NCBI GenBank assembly: GCA_046046245.1
Contig: JBJOKE010000045.1
Span: 25,387-89,386, forward strand
Reading direction: 5' to 3'
Length of the DNA: 64,000 nt
Origin: UBA4615 sp046046245
GTDB lineage: Bacteria; Pseudomonadota; Gammaproteobacteria; Burkholderiales; Burkholderiaceae_E
Positions 25,836 through 35,201 of the stretch are shown here, in pieces. The notes beneath the pieces were generated by a model. The model was not told the origin of the DNA, made no database searches, and saw nothing but the letters and a program-made list of their open reading frames with translations. Every line of letters starts with the position of its first letter. Within the stretch, counting starts at the first letter, position 1. A program made the position numbers and the translations under genes.

Positions 25836-26522
25836 TCAGTCGAGGAACAGCGCCAGGTAGGCCTCGCGCATCGCGATCCCCTCCTCGACGATCGCCGGGC
25901 CGCGCCGGTCGTCGAGACAGGCGAGGTCGAGCAGCGCGATCGACGCGGTCACCGTGACCAGTGCGATCCGTGCCGCGACCGTCCGGCCGAGCGTCGGGTT
26001 GCGCCGCCGCAGGGCGCGTGCGAGCGCGGCGGCCACCTCCTCGTTCTGCTCCAGGTCCCACTGCCAGAGCTCGGCCGAGGTCTGCAGCGCGCGGCGGCTC
26101 GAGCGGCCGCCCGGGCGGGCGAGGCGCATCCGGTAGAGCGTGCGGGTCGCGTCGCGCAGCGGCACCCGCCAGTCCGCGTCGGAGGCCACCCGGCGGTAGA
26201 CGTCCTTCACCGCCTCGGCCCGCTCCTCCTGCAGCGAATGGACCAGCGCGTGCAGCACCGCGTGCTTGTCGGGGAAGTGCCGGTAGAGCGTGGCCGTGCT
26301 GATGCCGGCACGGCTCGCGACCGCGGTGGTGTTCAGGCCTTCCATGCCGTGCTCGTCGAGCAGTGCGCCGGCGGCGTCGAGGATCGTGCGGACCGGGTCG
26401 GATGCCTCGGGCTCGACGGGCGGCTGCGCAGCGGGGCGCGGCGTTCGACGGCGCGGGGCGGACGCCTTCGCGGACCCGGCCTCGGGTGCGATCGCGGTCC
26501 GTCTCTGGGAACGTGGGGCCAT
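25836..26522 (-). CDS. TetR/AcrR family transcriptional regulator
   Basis: A 228-residue repressor-type regulator. A disordered basic N-terminus of about 40 residues precedes the TetR DNA-binding domain: ILDAAGALLDEHGMEGLNTTAVASRAGISTATLYRHFPDKHAVLHAL. The C-terminal ligand domain is all-helical. It lies between amidase and acyl-CoA ligase genes on the same strand and may control either; the effector is unknown. It is a homologue of the TetR at 43.0 kb, and the two share the SRRALQTSAELW / LRRALHSAPQLW segment. GTTAAC lies just upstream of the start. Confidence 0.9.
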   Translation of the reverse strand: MAPRSQRRTAIAPEAGSAKASAPRRRTPRPAAQPPVEPEASDPVRTILDAAGALLDEHGMEGLNTTAVASRAGISTATLYRHFPDKHAVLHALVHSLQEERAEAVKDVYRRVASDADWRVPLRDATRTLYRMRLARPGGRSSRRALQTSAELWQWDLEQNEEVAAALARALRRRNPTLGRTVAARIALVTVTASIALLDLACLDDRRGPAIVEEGIAMREAYLALFLD

Positions 26523-26570
26523 GCCGACGATGTTAACGGATGCGGTTGCGCGATGCGCCCGTGCCCGCGC

Positions 26571-27995
26571 TCAACGCGGGTCGATCGGCGCGCGTCGCCC
26601 CTCGTGCGCCTCGATGATCTCGCCCGCGTCGAGCAGCAGGTCCTCGCGCCAGCGCGCGCCGAACACCTGCACGCCCATCGGCAGGTCGCCGTCCATGCCG
26701 ACCGGCACGGCGAGCCCGGGCAGCCCGAGCGCGGGCAGCATCAGCTGGAAGTAGATCGCGTCGATCATCCGACGCGCGCCGTCGCGGCCCCGCACGTCGA
26801 TGCCGGCCGGGATCGGCCGCTCGACCGAGGCCGGCATGACGACGATCGGGAAGTCCTCGAAGAAGCGCTGCCAGCGGCGCAGCAGGTCGTCGCGGTCGAT
26901 GAACGCGTTCATGTAGCCCTGCAGGTCCATCGGCGGGCGCAGCGCCCACCAGTGGCCGAGGAACTCGGCGATCCCCGGGTCGCCGGACTGCGCCAGGCGC
27001 GGCCCGAGCATCGCCTGCTGCTCGGTCGTCGCGATCTCGGCCCACAGCGTGTTCGCGCGGTGCATGTCGGGCGGCGACACCTCCTCGACCGCGCAGCCCG
27101 CGGCCGCGAGGTATCGGCCGGCCGTGCGGACCGCGTTCCAGCACGATTCGGCCACGGGCGGTGCGCCGTCGACGCGGGTGACCAGCGCGACGCGGATCGG
27201 CCGCGCAGGCGCGGCGAGCCGCAGCGGCACCGGGGCCCAGCGGTTGTCCCGGACGTCCGGGCGTCCCGCCATCACCTCGAAGCCCAGCCGCACGTCGCGC
27301 ACCGTCCGCGCGAGCGGTCCGTCGACCGCCATGATCTGCGAGGACATCGGACGGCCGACCGCCATCGTGTCGTTGACGCGCGCGACGCGGCCGAAACCCG
27401 GGCGCAGCCCGACCACGCCGTTGCAGTAGGCCGGCCAGCGGATCGAGCCGCCGATGTCGTTGCCGTGAGCGATCGTGCCGATGCCGGCCGCGGTGGCGGC
27501 GCCCGCGCCGCCGCTCGAGCCGCCCGGCGTCGCGGTCCGGTTCCACGGGTTGAAGGTCGGGCCGTGCAGCGCGTTGTCGGTGTGGCCGCGCATCGCGAAC
27601 GCCGGCGAGTTCGTCCGCCCGACGATCACCGCGCCGGCCTCGCGCAGCGCGGCCACGACCGGCGAGTCGGTCGTGGCGATCAGGTCCCTGAGCGCCGGCA
27701 CGCCGTTGTCGGTGGGCAGGCCCTTCTGGTCGACGTTGATCTTCGTGGTGACCGGCACGCCCGCGAGCGGGCCCAGCGCCTCGCCGCGCGCGCGGGCCGC
27801 GTCGACCGCGTCGGCGGCGTCGAGCGCCTCGCCGTCGAGCGCGAGCGTGATCGCGTTGATCACCGGGTTCACCGCGTGCAGCCGCGCGAGCGCGGACTCG
27901 GTCACCTCGCGCGCCGAGGCGCGACCGTTGCGCACGAGCGCGGCCAGATCGACGGCGTCGAGGCGCCACAGGTTCGGGTCGGGGGCTCGGGTCAT
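26571..27995 (-). CDS. Amidase (amidase signature family)
   Basis: A 474-residue amidase signature hydrolase. The Ser-cisSer-Lys triad is represented by Lys in VPVTTKINVDQKG, the Gly/Ser-rich TPGGSSGGAGAATAAGIG, and GNDIGGSIRWPAYCNGVVGLRP. The usual GTDTGGSIR reads GNDIGGSIR here. There is no signal peptide, so it is cytosolic. There is no gatB or gatC context, so a small-amide or acylamide hydrolase is more likely than transamidosome GatA. It starts 250 bp from a divergent dppA gene, so peptide or amide import and hydrolysis may be linked. Confidence 0.9.
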   Translation of the reverse strand: MTRAPDPNLWRLDAVDLAALVRNGRASAREVTESALARLHAVNPVINAITLALDGEALDAADAVDAARARGEALGPLAGVPVTTKINVDQKGLPTDNGVPALRDLIATTDSPVVAALREAGAVIVGRTNSPAFAMRGHTDNALHGPTFNPWNRTATPGGSSGGAGAATAAGIGTIAHGNDIGGSIRWPAYCNGVVGLRPGFGRVARVNDTMAVGRPMSSQIMAVDGPLARTVRDVRLGFEVMAGRPDVRDNRWAPVPLRLAAPARPIRVALVTRVDGAPPVAESCWNAVRTAGRYLAAAGCAVEEVSPPDMHRANTLWAEIATTEQQAMLGPRLAQSGDPGIAEFLGHWWALRPPMDLQGYMNAFIDRDDLLRRWQRFFEDFPIVVMPASVERPIPAGIDVRGRDGARRMIDAIYFQLMLPALGLPGLAVPVGMDGDLPMGVQVFGARWREDLLLDAGEIIEAHEGRRAPIDPR

Positions 27996-28071
27996 CGGGC
28001 GCTCTCGGTCGTCGGGGGAGGGGGCTGCGCACGAGCTTCGGTCGCCTCCCGGCGCGGTGTCAAGGCGGCCC

Positions 28072-28099
28072 GCTCCGGAAAGCGCAGGCTGTCCGGAGC
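28072..28099. promoter_or_regulatory. Inverted repeat in the amidase-dppA divergent region
   Basis: GCTCCGGA (28072-28079) and TCCGGAGC (28092-28099) are perfect 8-bp arms separated by 12 bp. It is upstream of the dppA promoter and could be an activator or repressor site shared by both genes. Confidence 0.4.
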
Positions 28100-28110
28100 G
28101 CCGGCGATCA

Positions 28111-28127
28111 GGAAAGAGAATTTTTTG
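28111..28127 (+). promoter_or_regulatory. A/T-tract motif, copy 3
   Basis: GGAAAGAGAATTTTTTG begins 35 bp upstream of the -35 of the dppA promoter and is nearly identical to the copies at 21445 and 33768. Confidence 0.5.
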
Positions 28128-28145
28128 CAAACGCTGCCCGAAGCT

Positions 28146-28174
28146 TTGACAAGCGGGGCTCGCCCCCACAGAAT
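28146..28174 (+). promoter_or_regulatory. Strong sigma-70 promoter of dppA
   Basis: A perfect -35 TTGACA (28146-28151), a 17-bp spacer and CAGAAT (28169-28174) give a close match to consensus. The start site is expected near 28181, leaving a leader of about 64 nt before the dppA ATG. Confidence 0.7.
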
Positions 28175-28244
28175 CGGCTGTCCGTCGATTCGGCGGCGCG
28201 ACCGGAACCCGGCGACGCCGCACCGATCCCAAGGGAGGAGTCCG

Positions 28245-29828
28245 ATGCACCGTGCCGTCCGTCTCGCCGCCGTGGCTGGCTGCCTCGCGTTCACGGCCCC
28301 GTGGGCCGCCGCGCAGGCGAAGACCCTGGTGTACTGCGCCGCGTCCGATCCGGAGGGGTTCGACGCCGCCCGCTGGGTCACGACCCAGACCATCGATGCC
28401 GCCGGCATGGCGCTCTACGACCGGCTGGTCGAGTTCGAGGCCGGCACCCTCAAGCTCGTGCCCGGCCTGGCCGAGCGCTGGGAGACCAGCGGCGACGGCA
28501 GGACCTGGACCTTCCACCTGCGGCGCGGCGTGAAGTTCCACGCGACCGAGTGGTTCAAGCCCACGCGCGAGCTGAATGCCGACGATGTCGTGCTCTCGCT
28601 GGACCGCTACCGCGACCGCCAGGGGGCATTCAACAAGGCCTACGGCGTCGCCGGCTACCCCTACAACAACACCTGGGCGGCCAACCTCGCCTCGGTCACG
28701 AAGGTCGACGCGTCCACGGTGCGCCTGGTCCTCAACGAGCCGGACTCCACGCTGCTCGCCAACCTCGCGATGGTCACCTCGCACGTGATCTCGGCCGAGT
28801 ACGCCGAGACGCTGCGCGCGGCCGGCCGGCTCGCCGAGCTCGACACGAAGCCGGTGGGCACCGGCCCGTGGGTCATGCGCCGGTACGACAAGGACGTCGC
28901 CGTCCGCTACGACGCCCACCCCGGCCACTGGCGCGGCCGCGCGAAGACCGACCGGCTGGTGATCCAGACCGTGAAGGACAGCGCGGTCCGGATGCAGAAG
29001 CTCAAGACCGGCGAGTGCCACGTCTCGTCCGATCCGAAGCCGCAGGAGGTCGAGGCGCTGCGGGGCGACCGAAACGTCGTGCTGCTCGAGTCGCCCGGGC
29101 TGAACATCGGCTACGCGGGCTTCAACACCCAGCGCCCGCCGCTCGACAACCGCGAGGTCCGCCGCGCGCTGGTGATGGCCACGAACCGGCAGGCGATCCT
29201 CGACGCGGTCTACCAGGGCACCGGCCTGCCGGCCGCGCAGCTGGTCCCGCCCGGCATGCTCGGCCACGACCCGTCGATCCGGGCGCTGCCCAACGACCCC
29301 GAGCAGGCGCGCCGGCTGCTCGCGGCGGCCGGGTTCCCGAACGGCTTCGAGCTCGAGATCTGGGCCCCGCCGATCACCCGGCAGTACAACCCCGACATGC
29401 GCAAGACGGCCGAGATCCTGCAGGCCGACTGGGCGAAGGTGGGCGTGCGCGCGAAGGTGGTGACCTACGAGTGGGGCGACTTCCTGAAGCGCGTGCGCGG
29501 CGGGGAGCACTCGGTCGCGCTGATCGGCTGGGCGGCCGACATGGCCGACCCCGACAACTTCTTCGTGCCCCTGGTGACCTGCTCGCGTCCCACCGCGTCG
29601 CGCTGGTGCCCGCCGGGCGTCGAGGCGCTGCTGCGCACCGCCCGCGGCACCACCGACCCGGCGCAGCGGCAGAAGGCCTACCAGCAGGTCGCGGCGATGG
29701 TCCAGGCCGAGCAGCCGTACCTGACGATCGCGCACGGCAAGCGCTGGCAGCCGGTGCGCGCCGAGGTCCAGGGTTTCCGCGTCGATCCGCTGACCCGCAC
29801 GATCCTGCACGGCGTCACCCTGCGCTGA
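28245..29828 (+). CDS. dppA: Dipeptide ABC transporter substrate-binding protein DppA
   Basis: A 527-residue periplasmic peptide-binding protein with signal peptide MHRAVRLAAVAGCLAFTAPWAAAQA. The mature N-terminus KTLVYCAASDPEGFDAARW and internal segments (EFKPTRELNADDVV-type, here WFKPTRELNADDVVLSLDRY; GLNIGYAGFNTQRPPLDN; DWAKVGVRAKVVTYEWGDFLKR; DNFF) closely follow E. coli DppA, including the two Cys in the LVTCSRPTASRWCPPG region. The first gene of a five-gene importer operon, with a GGGAGGAG ribosome binding site. The likely ligand is a dipeptide or a peptide-like compound. Confidence 0.92.
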   Translation: MHRAVRLAAVAGCLAFTAPWAAAQAKTLVYCAASDPEGFDAARWVTTQTIDAAGMALYDRLVEFEAGTLKLVPGLAERWETSGDGRTWTFHLRRGVKFHATEWFKPTRELNADDVVLSLDRYRDRQGAFNKAYGVAGYPYNNTWAANLASVTKVDASTVRLVLNEPDSTLLANLAMVTSHVISAEYAETLRAAGRLAELDTKPVGTGPWVMRRYDKDVAVRYDAHPGHWRGRAKTDRLVIQTVKDSAVRMQKLKTGECHVSSDPKPQEVEALRGDRNVVLLESPGLNIGYAGFNTQRPPLDNREVRRALVMATNRQAILDAVYQGTGLPAAQLVPPGMLGHDPSIRALPNDPEQARRLLAAAGFPNGFELEIWAPPITRQYNPDMRKTAEILQADWAKVGVRAKVVTYEWGDFLKRVRGGEHSVALIGWAADMADPDNFFVPLVTCSRPTASRWCPPGVEALLRTARGTTDPAQRQKAYQQVAAMVQAEQPYLTIAHGKRWQPVRAEVQGFRVDPLTRTILHGVTLR

Positions 29829-29847
29829 CCCGCCCGCGGCGCCGTCG

Positions 29848-30879
29848 ATGCTTCGCTACGTCGCGGGTCGGCTGGCCGCCGCGCTGCCGGTGCTGCTCGG
29901 CATCACGCTGCTGGCCTTCGCGCTCGCGCGGCTGCTGCCCGGCGACCCGGTCGAGACCATGCTCGGCGAGCGGGTCGGCGATCCCGAGCTGATCGCCGAG
30001 CAGCGTGCGCGGCTCGGTCTCGACCGGTCGCTGCCGGCCCAGTACCTCGCCTACCTCGGCCGCCTCGCGCAGGGCGATCTCGGCCGCTCGATGGTCAACG
30101 GGCAGCCGGTGCTCGACGAGTTCCTCGCGCTGTTCCCGGCCACCGTCGAGCTCGCCGCCTGCGCGCTGCTGATCTCGGTCGCGGGCGGCGTGCTGGTCGG
30201 CACCCTCGCCGCGGTGCGGCGCGGCAGCTGGCTCGACCAGGGCCTGATGGGCCTGTCGGTGCTCGGCCACTCGATGCCGATCTACGCCTGGGGCCTGGTG
30301 GCGATCATGGTCTGCTCGGTCTGGATGCGCGACGCGCTGCCGGCGCTGGCGCTGCCGGTCTCGGGGCGGATCGACATCGTCTTCGACGTGCCGCCGCGGA
30401 CCGGCTTCATGCTGATCGACACGCTGCTCGCCGACGAGCCCGGCGCGTTCCGCTCGGCGCTGCGTCACCTGGTGCTGCCGAGCGCGGTCCTGGGCACCTA
30501 CGCGCTCGCGATGGTCGCGCGCATGACGCGCTCGGCGCTGCTGGAGACGCTCGGGTCGGACTTCGTGCGGGCCGCGCGCGCGCGCGCGCTGCCGGCCTGG
30601 CGGGTGATCGGGCTGCACGGGCTGCGCAATGCGCTGATCCCGGTGGTGACGGTGATCGGGCTGCAGGTCGGGGGCCTGCTGGGCGGCGCGGTGCTCACCG
30701 AGACGATCTTCTCCTGGCCCGGCGTGGGCCGCTGGCTGGTCGACGCGATCTACCGGCGCGACTACACGGTGCTGCAGGGCGGGCTGCTGCTGGTGTCGAT
30801 GGTCGTGGTCGCGGTCAATCTCGCGGTCGACGTGCTCTACGGCGCGATCGATCCGCGGATCCGGCATCCGAGGCGCTGA
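29848..30879 (+). CDS. dppB: Dipeptide ABC transporter permease DppB
   Basis: A 343-residue inner membrane protein of the BPD_transp_1 (OppB/DppB) group with about six membrane helices. The N-terminus MLRYVAGRLAAALPVLLGITLLAFALARLLPGDPVE is characteristic. The EAA loop, contacting the ATPases, is near residues 245-265 (ALPAWRVIGLHGLRNALIPV). It lies 19 bp after dppA and 1 bp before dppC. Confidence 0.93.
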   Translation: MLRYVAGRLAAALPVLLGITLLAFALARLLPGDPVETMLGERVGDPELIAEQRARLGLDRSLPAQYLAYLGRLAQGDLGRSMVNGQPVLDEFLALFPATVELAACALLISVAGGVLVGTLAAVRRGSWLDQGLMGLSVLGHSMPIYAWGLVAIMVCSVWMRDALPALALPVSGRIDIVFDVPPRTGFMLIDTLLADEPGAFRSALRHLVLPSAVLGTYALAMVARMTRSALLETLGSDFVRAARARALPAWRVIGLHGLRNALIPVVTVIGLQVGGLLGGAVLTETIFSWPGVGRWLVDAIYRRDYTVLQGGLLLVSMVVVAVNLAVDVLYGAIDPRIRHPRR

Positions 30880-30880
30880 G

Positions 30881-31747
30881 GTGGCGGTGGCGGGGTGGCT
30901 CGAGGCGGCGGGTGCGCTGCGGCGCAGGCCGGCGGCGGCGGTCGGGCTGGCGACCTGCCTGCTGCTCGCGGTGCTCGCGGTCGCGGCGCCCTGGATCGCG
31001 CCGCACGACCCGGTCGTCCAGCACCGCGATGCGCTGCTCGCGCCGCCGGTCTGGGCCGGGGGCGACTGGCGCTTCCCGTTCGGCACCGACGACCTCGGCC
31101 GGGACGTCGCGTCGCGCCTGCTCTGGGGCGCGCGCGTCTCGCTCGCGGTCGGGCTGGCGTCGATCGCGCTCGCGCTCGTGCCGGGCGTGGCGCTGGGGCT
31201 GGTCGCCGCGTTCTACCCCGGCTGGCCCGCGACGGTGATCGGCCGCACGGTCGACCTGCTGGTCGCCGTGCCCGGGCTGCTGCTGGCGATCGCGGTGGTG
31301 GCGGTGCTCGGTCCGGGGCTGGGCAACACCACGCTGGCGATCGCGCTGGTGCTGCTGCCGCCGTTCGTGCGGCTGGTCCGCGCGTCGGCGATCGCCGAGC
31401 AGGCGAAGGAGTACGTGACGGCCTCGCGCCTGGCGGGCGCGAGCCGGCTGCGGCTGATGTTCGACTGCGTGCTGCCGAACTGCGCGGCGCCGGTGATCGT
31501 CCAGGCCACGCTCGGGTTCTCCACCGCGGTGCTCGAGGCCGCCGCGCTCGGCTTCCTCGGCCTGGGCGCTCAGCCGCCGACGCCGGAGTGGGGCACGATG
31601 CTCTCGACCTCGCGCGACTACCTCGAGCGCGCATCGTGGCTGGTCATCCTGCCCGCGCTCGCGATCCTGGTCACGGTGCTGGCGATCAACCTGCTGGGCG
31701 ACGGGCTGCGCGATGCGCTCGATCCGCGGCTCAAGGACCATGGCTGA
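30881..31747 (+). CDS. dppC: Dipeptide ABC transporter permease DppC
   Basis: A 288-residue inner membrane permease of the OppC/DppC group. The GTG start at 30881 is directly after the dppB stop. The N-terminal cytoplasmic OppC_N-type segment and first helix are followed by the substrate-channel region beginning FGTDDLGRDVASRLLWGARVSL; the EAA loop is EYVTASRLAGASRLRLMFDCVLPN. It forms the translocation pore with DppB. The 3' end overlaps dppD by 8 bp. Confidence 0.93.
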   Translation: MAVAGWLEAAGALRRRPAAAVGLATCLLLAVLAVAAPWIAPHDPVVQHRDALLAPPVWAGGDWRFPFGTDDLGRDVASRLLWGARVSLAVGLASIALALVPGVALGLVAAFYPGWPATVIGRTVDLLVAVPGLLLAIAVVAVLGPGLGNTTLAIALVLLPPFVRLVRASAIAEQAKEYVTASRLAGASRLRLMFDCVLPNCAAPVIVQATLGFSTAVLEAAALGFLGLGAQPPTPEWGTMLSTSRDYLERASWLVILPALAILVTVLAINLLGDGLRDALDPRLKDHG

Positions 31748-32788
31748 GCCGCTGCTGTCGATCCGGGGACTGAAGGTGGCGTTCGGCCGCGCGGACCGCC
31801 CGGCGGTCGCGGTCGACGGGCTCGACCTCGACGTCGCGCGCGGCGAGGTGCTCGGCGTGGTCGGCGAGTCGGGCTCGGGCAAGAGCGTGTCGATGCTCGC
31901 CGCGATGGGCCTCGTCGATCCGCCGGGCCGGGTGAGCGCCGACCGGCTGGCCTTCGACGGACTGGACCTGCGGACGATGACCGCGCAGGAGCGCCGCCGG
32001 CGCGTGGGTCGGCGGATCTCGATGATCTTCCAGGACCCGGTGGCGAGCCTGGACCCGTGCTGGACCGTGGGCGCCCAGCTGACCGAGGTCCTCGCCGCGC
32101 AGCGGCCGGGATCCCGCGCCGAGCTGCGCGACCGGGCGCTGGACCTGATGCGGGCGGTCGAGATCCCCGACCCCGAGGCGCGGCTGCGCGCATGGCCGCA
32201 CCAGCTGTCGGGCGGGATGTGCCAGCGGGTGATGATCGCGCTCGCGCTCGCCGGCGAGCCCGAGCTGCTGGTGGCCGACGAGCCGACGACCGCGCTCGAC
32301 GTGACCGTCCAGGCGCAGGTGGTCGAGCTGCTGCTGCGGCTGCAGCGCGAGCGCGGGATGGCGATGGTGCTGATCAGCCACGACCTCGCGCTGGTCTCGG
32401 GCGTGGCCGACCGCGTGACGGTGATGTACGCCGGGCAGGCGATGGAGACGGGGGCGCCCGCCCGCCTGTTCGAGTCGCCCGCCCACCCGTACACGCGGGC
32501 GCTGCTCGCGGCGCTGCCCGAGGCGAACCGCGGCCGCCGCCGGCTCCAGGCGCTGGCCGGCACCGTGCCGGCACGCGGCGAGCGGCCCGGCGGATGCCTG
32601 TTCGCGCCGCGGTGTCCGATGGCCGAGGCCGCCTGCGGGGTGGCGCGTCCGGCGCCGCGTCCGCTGGCCGGCGGCGGCGAGGTGGCCTGCCGGCTCGCGG
32701 GCGGCGTGGGCGACGCCTCCGGCGGTTCCGCGGCGGCCGGCACGCCCGGCGCGATCGCCGGGTCCGGCGCGCCGGACGGAGGTGCCCG

Positions 32789-32792
<4 letters not shown>
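31740..32792 (+). CDS. dppD: Dipeptide ABC transporter ATP-binding protein DppD
   Basis: A 350-residue ATPase. Walker A is GESGSGKS, the signature LSGGMCQR, Walker B LLVADEPTTALDV, and the H-loop ISHDL. The C-terminal oligopeptide-transporter domain carries CLFAPRCPMAEAACG, a Cys-rich motif typical of the DppD/OppD group (some bind an iron-sulfur cluster). A Gly/Ala-rich tail of about 35 residues follows. The ATG overlaps the dppC stop, and its own TGA overlaps the dppF ATG (ATGA). Confidence 0.93.
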
Positions 32793-33748
<956 letters not shown>

Positions 33749-33767
33749 TCCGCCGCGCCTGCCGATC

Positions 33768-33783
33768 GGAAAGAAGTTTTTTT
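33768..33783 (+). promoter_or_regulatory. A/T-tract motif, copy 4
   Basis: GGAAAGAAGTTTTTTT directly overlaps the -35 TTGACG of the next promoter. It follows the dppF stop by 19 bp. No GC hairpin precedes the T-run, so an intrinsic terminator is unlikely. Confidence 0.5.
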
Positions 33784-33810
33784 GACGATCGCCGACTCCG
33801 ACCCTAGGAT
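33782..33810 (+). promoter_or_regulatory. Strong sigma-70 promoter of the aminotransferase-rhodanese unit
   Basis: TTGACG (33782-33787), a 17-bp spacer and TAGGAT (33805-33810) closely match consensus. The start is expected near 33817, 31 nt before the aminotransferase ATG. It shows that this pair is transcribed separately from dpp. Confidence 0.72.
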
Positions 33811-33847
33811 CCCGTCGTGCGCCGGTCGGTCCGGCGAGGAGACCCCG

Positions 33848-35176
33848 ATGTCCGCCCTGCCGCAGTCCGCCCCGCCCGCCGTCGACCGCGCCGCGCTGAT
33901 CGCGCGACGCGAGCGCTTCCTCAGCCCGTCGCTGAAGACCTTCCCGCTGTTCGCCGACGATCCGCTGGTGCTGGTCCGCGGCGAGGGCCAGTACGTCTTC
34001 GACGAGACCGGCCGGCGCTACCTCGACGGCACCGCGCAGAACGTCTGCATCAGCCTGGGCTTCGGGCATCCGGTCACGCTGCGGATGGCCTGGCAGGCGA
34101 TGAACGAGATGCAGCACTGCACCTCGCTCTTCTTCCACGACGCGCCGGCGCGCTACGCCGAGGAGCTCGTCGCGCGGATGCCGGAAGGCGGCGACTGGGT
34201 CGTCCACCTCGTCAACAGCGGCGCCGAGGCGATCGACCTCGCCTACGCGATGGCCCGGATGCACACCGGCCACTTCGAGATGGTCTCGCTGCGCAACGCC
34301 TACCACGGGCTGCACTTCGGCGCGTCGGGCAGCGCGGCGTTCTCGCCGTGCCGCATGCCGACGGCGGCGATGCAGGGCTTCGTCCACGCGATGCATCCGG
34401 ACCAGTACAAGGGCGCGTTCGGCCCCGATGCCGGCATCGAGCCCTATCTCGCCGAGCTGGAGCGGACGATCTTCTCGTCGACCTCCGGCCGCGTCGCCGG
34501 GATGATCGTCGAGCCGATCCAGGGCTTCGGCGGCGTGGTGCCGATGCCGCCGGGCTACATCGCGCGTGCGTTCGAGATCGTCCGCGCGGCGGGCGGGCTG
34601 TGCATCGTCGACGAGGTGCAGACCGGCTTCGGCCGGATGGGCTCGCACTACTGGGGCTTCGAGGCCCACGGCGCCACGCCCGACATCGTGGTGCTCGGCA
34701 AGGGCATGGGCAACGGCTTCCCGATCGCCGGCGTGATCGCCCGGCGCGAGGTCGCCGAGTCGTTCACGAAGGTGCGCTTCTTCAACACCTTCGGCGGCAA
34801 TCCGGTCGCGGTGGCCGCCGCGCGATCGGTGCTGCAGGTGATCGACGACGAGGACCTGCAGGAGAACGCGCACGCCCGCGGCGAACAGCTGCTCGCCGGG
34901 CTGCGGACGCTGCAGGCGCGCCACCCGCTGATCGGTGACGTCCGCGGCACCGGGTTGATCCTCGGCATCGAGGTGGTGAAGGACCGCCTCACCCGGGAGC
35001 CCGCGGTCGAGGCCGGTGACCGGATCCAGAAGCGGATGCGGGCGGCCGGCTTCATCAACGTGAAGGGCAGCGCGACGCGGAACTGCTTCCGGATCAACCC
35101 CCCGATGTGCATCACCGCGCGCGACTGCGACGAGTGGCTCGACGCCTTCGATCGCGCGCTCGCCGCCGAGCGCTGA
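33848..35176 (+). CDS. Class III PLP-dependent aminotransferase
   Basis: A 442-residue fold type I aminotransferase that moves amino groups between an amine or omega-amino acid and a 2-oxoacid. Landmarks: cofactor-binding VNSGAEAIDLAYAMAR, IVEPIQGFGGVVPMPPGY, LCIVDEVQTGFGRMG with the Asp contacting the pyridine nitrogen, and the Schiff-base Lys in VVLGKGMGNGFPIAGV. It resembles the AGXT2/alanine-glyoxylate group. The start at 33848 has a GAGGAG ribosome binding site; the frame could extend to 33782 but that would remove the promoter. It lies 25 bp before the rhodanese gene. Confidence 0.9.
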   Translation: MSALPQSAPPAVDRAALIARRERFLSPSLKTFPLFADDPLVLVRGEGQYVFDETGRRYLDGTAQNVCISLGFGHPVTLRMAWQAMNEMQHCTSLFFHDAPARYAEELVARMPEGGDWVVHLVNSGAEAIDLAYAMARMHTGHFEMVSLRNAYHGLHFGASGSAAFSPCRMPTAAMQGFVHAMHPDQYKGAFGPDAGIEPYLAELERTIFSSTSGRVAGMIVEPIQGFGGVVPMPPGYIARAFEIVRAAGGLCIVDEVQTGFGRMGSHYWGFEAHGATPDIVVLGKGMGNGFPIAGVIARREVAESFTKVRFFNTFGGNPVAVAAARSVLQVIDDEDLQENAHARGEQLLAGLRTLQARHPLIGDVRGTGLILGIEVVKDRLTREPAVEAGDRIQKRMRAAGFINVKGSATRNCFRINPPMCITARDCDEWLDAFDRALAAER

Positions 35177-35201
35177 GCCGTCCGACCCCGAAGGAGCACC
35201 G

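Noticed and set aside
26571..27995. Calling the amidase GatA of the Asp/Glu-tRNA amidotransferase
   Set aside because: There is no gatB or gatC neighbour, and the signature differs (GNDIGGSIR). A stand-alone amidase beside a peptide importer fits better.
33768..33787. T-run after dppF as an intrinsic terminator
   Set aside because: No GC-rich hairpin precedes the T-run, and the same motif occurs before three other promoters, two of them next to gene starts rather than ends. It fits a promoter element better.
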